A DNA stretch of 32,466 bases, from contig JAKSHS010000009.1 of assembly GCA_024399275.1 (NCBI GenBank), positions 1 to 32,466 of the forward strand, in the 5' to 3' direction. Positions 29,053 through 32,466 of the stretch are shown here, piece by piece. The notes under the pieces are model-generated. The model was not told where the DNA came from. It worked only from the letters and a program-made list of their open reading frames with translations, and ran no database searches. This DNA comes from an archaeon. GTDB lineage: Archaea > Thermoplasmatota > Thermoplasmata > Methanomassiliicoccales > Methanomethylophilaceae. The translations under genes and the position numbers were made by a program. Positions within the stretch are counted from its first letter, which is position 1. Every line of letters begins with the position of its first letter.

Positions 29053-29062
29053 AAGGGAGCTC

Positions 29063-30445
29063 GTGGCCGTTTTGCGACACAGTTGCGGAATTGTTGGGAT
29101 GTTCGCGGCGTATGATGTGGTGCCGTCCCTGCATAGAGCGCTGCTGGTTATACAGCATCGGGGTCAAGAGTCGGCCGGGTTGTCCGTTTTTGATGGCGAT
29201 GAGATTTTAACGGCGAGAGGCGATGGGCTCGTTAGTGTTGCTCTCACTAAGAATAAAGTAGCTGGTTTATCTGGAAAATGTGGGATTGGTCATGTTAGGT
29301 ACTCCACTACTGGTTCGAAGTCTCTTGTCAATGCGCAACCACTTACGGTGGAGACTGCTCAAGGCACTGTTGCTGTAGCGCATAATGGGGATATCACTAA
29401 TTTCGTGAATCTTAAGAAAAGTTATCTTGAGTGCGGATGGTCTTTTCTGACATCGTCTGATTCGGAGATAATTGCGAAAATTCTTTCCAAGTATCTCGCT
29501 AGATTGAATGATCCTGTCGAGGCGATTAGATGCACTATGTCTGAGTTAGATGGTGCATATTCTTTAGTGATTATGGTTAGAAATCGGGTGTTTGGAGTTA
29601 GAGACCCGTACGGATTTAGACCACTTTGTATTGGAAAAGCAAATGATGCGACAATGGTTGTTTCAGAGAGTGCTGCGCTTACCACTTTGAATTTGGATTT
29701 TGTGAGAGATGTTGCTCCTGGAGAGATCATTGAGATCACTGACAATTGTATTGTAAGTCACGTTACAAACACAAACTTGTCGCCAGCGCATTGCGTATTT
29801 GAGTGGGTTTATTTTGCAAGGCCTGAGTCTATCATAGATGGGGGGGAGGTCTATGATGTAAGAAAGAGGATTGGAGCGACTCTTGCGAGAGAAGCTCCAG
29901 CAGATGCAGACTTAGTTATATCTGTCCCTGACTCAGGACGGGCACATGCTATAGGTTACTCTTTGGAATCGGGGATTCCGTACGAGGAAGGATTTATGAA
30001 AAATCGATTTGCAGATCGGACATTTATACTTCCAGATCAGAAAATGAGGGAAGATGCTGTCTCAACGAAAATGAATCCAATTAAATCAACTGTTAATGGA
30101 AAGCGAATTATCGTCGTTGATGATAGTATTGTTCGTGGTACGACGCTCGTTAAGTTAATCCGGTCTTTGAAGAGTGCTGGAGTAAAGGAAGTTCATGTTA
30201 GAGTTGGTTATCCTCCTGTTATTGCACCCTGTTACTACGGTGTCGATATGAAGTCTAGGAGTCAGCTTATTGCGTACAATCATAGCGTAGAAGAAATTAG
30301 ACAAATAATGGATGCGAATAGCTTGGCTTATATTAGCATATCTGGCCTTGTCGATGCTATAGGATTGCCAAAGAATAGCCTATGTTTGGCGTGTGTTAAC
30401 AGTAAATATCCTACAAAAATTTCAGGAGAGACGTTCAGACGTTAG
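29063..30445 (+). CDS. purF: Amidophosphoribosyltransferase
   Basis: PurF makes phosphoribosylamine from PRPP and glutamine, the first step of purine synthesis. The Ntn-hydrolase nucleophile is Cys8 (CGIVGMFAAYD) after a seven-residue propeptide beginning at a GTG. The PRPP loop is RIIVVDDSIVRGTT (348-361). Four cysteines in the positions of the Bacillus-type [4Fe-4S] ligands are present: C244 (HCVFEWVYFARPES), C390 (PCYYGVD), C441 and C444 (SLCLACVNSKYPT). The 460-residue length is normal. A GGGAG element lies a few bases before the GTG. It is the last gene of the lsm-rpl37e-purF operon and ends in TAG. Confidence 0.95.
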   Translation: MAVLRHSCGIVGMFAAYDVVPSLHRALLVIQHRGQESAGLSVFDGDEILTARGDGLVSVALTKNKVAGLSGKCGIGHVRYSTTGSKSLVNAQPLTVETAQGTVAVAHNGDITNFVNLKKSYLECGWSFLTSSDSEIIAKILSKYLARLNDPVEAIRCTMSELDGAYSLVIMVRNRVFGVRDPYGFRPLCIGKANDATMVVSESAALTTLNLDFVRDVAPGEIIEITDNCIVSHVTNTNLSPAHCVFEWVYFARPESIIDGGEVYDVRKRIGATLAREAPADADLVISVPDSGRAHAIGYSLESGIPYEEGFMKNRFADRTFILPDQKMREDAVSTKMNPIKSTVNGKRIIVVDDSIVRGTTLVKLIRSLKSAGVKEVHVRVGYPPVIAPCYYGVDMKSRSQLIAYNHSVEEIRQIMDANSLAYISISGLVDAIGLPKNSLCLACVNSKYPTKISGETFRR

Positions 30446-30472
30446 GTGGTAAATTTAGTGACCATACGTAAG

Positions 30473-30481
30473 CTTTAATAT
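30473..30481 (+). promoter_or_regulatory. TATA-like box of tRNA-Ala
   Basis: CTTTAATAT lies 24-32 bp before the 5' end of tRNA-Ala, a standard archaeal tRNA promoter spacing, in the 59-bp gap after purF. Confidence 0.5.
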
Positions 30482-30504
30482 CAACCGATTGATCCTGGCC
30501 TTGC

Positions 30505-30577
30505 GGGCAGGTAGATCAGTTGGAAGATCGTTACATTGGCATTGTAGAGGCCACGAGTTCGAATCTCGTCCTGTCCA
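30505..30577 (+). tRNA. tRNA-Ala(GGC)
   Basis: The acceptor strands GGGCAGG and CCTGTCC pair with a G3-U70 wobble, the alanine identity element, followed by discriminator A. The D arm is GATC-loop-GATC. The anticodon arm TTACA-TTGGCAT-TGTAG gives GGC, and the T arm is ACGAG-TTCGAAT-CTCGT. CCA is not encoded. Confidence 0.95.
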
Positions 30578-30605
30578 CTCGTTATTACCTAAGTGTTGCA
30601 CGGCG

Positions 30606-31205
30606 TTACAGCCTTGCGCAGTAGAGGAAGCACTTTAGATTTCGCGTCTTCTTTCTGATTTTGAGTGTTATGCTTTTTTCTATCATGCGCTTGAAGCCTA
30701 CATGATCGTAGAATCCATAATTGCATCCTTCGTCTGTGTAAAGGAACACTATTTTTCCATTGTTTCTACGTCTAAATTCCGAAAGGAGAAGCGAACCGAT
30801 GCCTCTGACATTGGGAGAAGTGACAAAAAACAATATTTCTCCATCCGGGGAGTTGTCCTTTGTGTATTCATTATACATTTCGTAGCATATATCGTTCCAG
30901 TCATCATCTAATTCAAATAGGCTGATAATGGGAGATATCAACTTGGAAAGGATGCGTCCTAATGGATTGTGGTAACAACTTTTTTCACCATATATAGACG
31001 CAGCAAGAACGCCCAGAAATCTGTCTTCTTCATATGCAGCTATAATTTGTGTAGCTTTAAATGCACAAGAATACCAATACAGCCTGTCAGATATGTGCTG
31101 GGCAGAATGATTCTTTACAAACCAGCTTAAATGCATACCTTCTGACGCAAATTTTATGACTTTTTCTTCATCTTTCCTCTGTAATTCTTTGAATGAAACG
31201 TTCAT
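30606..31205 (-). CDS. GNAT-family N-acetyltransferase
   Basis: The 199-residue protein shows a GNAT fold. The acetyl-CoA-binding motif A is ILFFVTSPNVRGIGSLLLSEF, with the pyrophosphate-binding VRGIGS, and the C-terminal motif B region has YGFYDHVGFKRMIEKSI. The N-terminal 100 residues (LQRKDEEKVIKFASEGMHLSWF) are less typical. The substrate cannot be predicted. It stands alone, converging on tRNA-Ala, and a TATA-like ATTAAAT lies near 31247-31255 on the minus strand. Confidence 0.83.
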   Translation of the reverse strand: MNVSFKELQRKDEEKVIKFASEGMHLSWFVKNHSAQHISDRLYWYSCAFKATQIIAAYEEDRFLGVLAASIYGEKSCYHNPLGRILSKLISPIISLFELDDDWNDICYEMYNEYTKDNSPDGEILFFVTSPNVRGIGSLLLSEFRRRNNGKIVFLYTDEGCNYGFYDHVGFKRMIEKSITLKIRKKTRNLKCFLYCARL

Positions 31206-31751
31206 AAGGTATCATTTCCATGAATATGTGGCTATGAAAGTTCTCCATTTAATAGTGGTGTTAGACGTTTATGCTTTTTGTGACAGTAACTAATTTACTT
31301 AACATGACTCAATTGGACGTGTTGACTTTGCCGATATGATAGTTGCCCACGTATAGCTAAGCGTTATCAGGACAGTTCGATTATTTTGTTTGTAAATGAA
31401 AATCGAATGTAGAAGAATTATGATAAGTTGGAAATAAAGCGTAAAGGGAGGCCAAGTGTAATGTGTTGCTATACAGAAGATGGTGTTGTGTACTAATCTG
31501 TATTAAAAATTTGCTCATTATTGTGCTAAGTTATGCTCGTTATGTAGGAAATAAGTAGAATGGTAGAATGTCACATTAAATGATAGTTACGAGAGAATTT
31601 TCGTTGGAAGCAGGCTCCAAATTTGAATTTAAAAATAAATTAACGTATTGATGGGATGTTTCTAAGTGCCAGGTCGGAGTTTGTTCCTTTCTAGTGCAAG
31701 AGGACATAATTCAAAAGTCAACTTTTTTAACGAGAGAAGAGATGCGGGGTT
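31206..31751. other. 546-bp gap with possible promoter elements only
   Basis: No convincing gene is seen on either strand. The left end holds the GNAT gene promoter. A TATA-like AATTTAAAAATAAATTAA at about 31626-31643 may serve the membrane protein gene, implying a long leader of about 90 bases. That leader contains a palindrome AAAAGT-CA-ACTTTT (31713-31726) running into T's, which could act as an attenuator-like hairpin. The middle (31260-31620) shows nothing I recognise. Confidence 0.4.
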
Positions 31752-32360
31752 GTGACGCTTTGGGGATTCGGTTCATCATCGATTGGCGGGGATGGGTTGC
31801 ATGTTCTTCTCAATGGATCTTTCGTGCAAGGAGTCACCCTCATTACTATTGGGGTGTTTGGGTTAGTTATCACTGGGCTGTACTTAAAAGACAAGAATTC
31901 CTCTGATTATAAGCTGTCAGTTATGATAGGGACAGCCATCGGTATCGTATCGATGGTAATATTTGCGGTTCTTAGCCCGTACACGGATGTGGATACGCTA
32001 GCTATCGCCTTGATTGGAAGTTTTGCGTTGGCTATGAGATTTCCCCGCAATATTAATTTCCCAGTGATCCTCACTTTGTTAGCTTCGGCCGTAGCGTATA
32101 TTTCGTTAGACGGTATTGAGTTGTTCGATCCGAATGGGTGGCCAAGGATAGTCGTCGCGCTATTGTTTGGTACAATCGTGTATGTGCTGCTCCGTTTCCT
32201 GCAGGAAGTTGCTTCCATATTGTTTAGTATTTTAAGTTGTTGGCCAATATTTGCAGCACTCGCGGTGATGTGTGTAGTTGAGGGTGTTTGCATACTGTCT
32301 GGGCATAATTCAATAATCGAGTGCGTGATTTCGTTTTTTGCTTTCGTGTTAGAAATGTAG
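31752..32360 (+). CDS. Small multispanning membrane protein of unknown function
   Basis: The 202-residue protein has about six hydrophobic segments: near 23-45 (VQGVTLITIGVFGLVITGLYL), 55-75, 81-95, 100-120, 130-150 and 155-180. Short charged loops separate them. I recognise no family or functional motif. The start is a GTG at 31752; no ATG lies in frame before the second membrane segment, and a GGGG run sits just upstream. It ends in TAG. The next gene is tRNA-Arg, 67 bp on. Confidence 0.65.
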   Translation: MTLWGFGSSSIGGDGLHVLLNGSFVQGVTLITIGVFGLVITGLYLKDKNSSDYKLSVMIGTAIGIVSMVIFAVLSPYTDVDTLAIALIGSFALAMRFPRNINFPVILTLLASAVAYISLDGIELFDPNGWPRIVVALLFGTIVYVLLRFLQEVASILFSILSCWPIFAALAVMCVVEGVCILSGHNSIIECVISFFAFVLEM

Positions 32361-32393
32361 AGGTAGCAGAGAGTCTTATAAGATTTCATAAAA

Positions 32394-32403
32394 CTTTAAA
32401 TCA
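32394..32403 (+). promoter_or_regulatory. TATA-like box of tRNA-Arg(TCT)
   Basis: CTTTAAATCA lies about 25-34 bp before the tRNA 5' end and resembles the box in front of tRNA-Ala (CTTTAATAT). Confidence 0.5.
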
Positions 32404-32427
32404 TAAGAGGGTATCGGTGGCGCGTGC

Positions 32428-32466
32428 GGGCTGGTGGCTTAGCTTGGATATAGCGCTGGCCTTCTA
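32428..32466 (+). tRNA. tRNA-Arg(TCT), 3' part cut off by window edge
   Basis: The 5' acceptor strand GGGCTGG is followed by a D arm (GCTT...TAGC with GG in the loop), the anticodon stem strand CTGGC and the loop CTTCTA, giving anticodon TCT (arginine, AGA). The window ends in the anticodon loop, so pairing of the acceptor and anticodon stems cannot be checked. Confidence 0.82.

Noticed and set aside
31694-31906. A 70-residue frame at the start of the membrane protein gene
   Set aside because: It is out of frame with the clear run of membrane segments and has no family resemblance.
31907-32389. A 160-residue minus-strand frame opposite the membrane protein gene
   Set aside because: It lies entirely antisense to a frame with regular hydrophobic segments and overlaps the tRNA-Arg promoter region; no motif supports it.
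1-32466. CRISPR arrays, insertion sequences or a defence island
   Set aside because: I saw no regularly spaced repeats, transposase motifs, terminal inverted repeats or known defence genes; the gene content is mostly core archaeal functions.

Overview
The window is archaeal. It carries informational genes that only archaea (or archaea plus eukaryotes) have in this form: GatD/GatE, an MCM helicase, NMD3, ribosomal proteins S17e and L37e, an Sm-like protein, an NFACT/RqcH protein and an OGG1-type glycosylase. TATA-like boxes lie about 25 bp before inferred start sites, and several genes look leaderless. An MtaA/MtbA-type methylcobamide:coenzyme M methyltransferase points to a methyl-compound-using methanogen. 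With the rather AT-rich sequence and scattered informational genes, my best guess is a Methanomassiliicoccales-like (Thermoplasmata-related) archaeon. This is inference; no rRNA is present to confirm it.

Layout. 1-5.2 kb: a truncated tRNA-Thr, RqcH, tRNA-Arg, S17e, ThyX, a TraB-family protein, an HVO_0476-like zinc protein and a metallo-beta-lactamase-fold protein. 5.2-9 kb: a HemK2/Mtq2-like methyltransferase converging on the coupled gatD-gatE pair that makes Gln-tRNA(Gln). 9.1-12.4 kb: an apparent methyl-metabolism module (MFS transporter, HTH_10 regulator, MtaA/MtbA methyltransferase) with a 13-bp motif shared by the transporter and methyltransferase promoters. 12.5-16.4 kb: NMD3, an intein-containing MCM and a small protein coupled to MCM. 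16.7-18.2 kb: two-subunit class I fumarate hydratase. 18.3-25.6 kb: a 1798-residue Lhr-type helicase, an OGG1-type glycosylase and an endonuclease IV-like protein, a plausible DNA-repair neighbourhood; the last two genes diverge from one AT-rich promoter element. 26.2-28.6 kb: dihydroorotase overlapping a YkgJ-type cysteine-cluster protein. 28.6-30.5 kb: lsm-rpl37e-purF operon, then tRNA-Ala. 30.6-32.5 kb: a GNAT acetyltransferase, a 546-bp gap, a membrane protein and a truncated tRNA-Arg.

The most interesting points are: the methyltransferase/regulator/transporter module with a shared promoter motif; the very long Lhr beside two base-excision-repair genes; an MCM mini-intein whose block B histidine appears to be threonine; and an NMD3 gene whose first zinc-finger cysteine lies upstream of its first ordinary start codon. 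I see no CRISPR array, insertion sequence, prophage or clear antiviral system.
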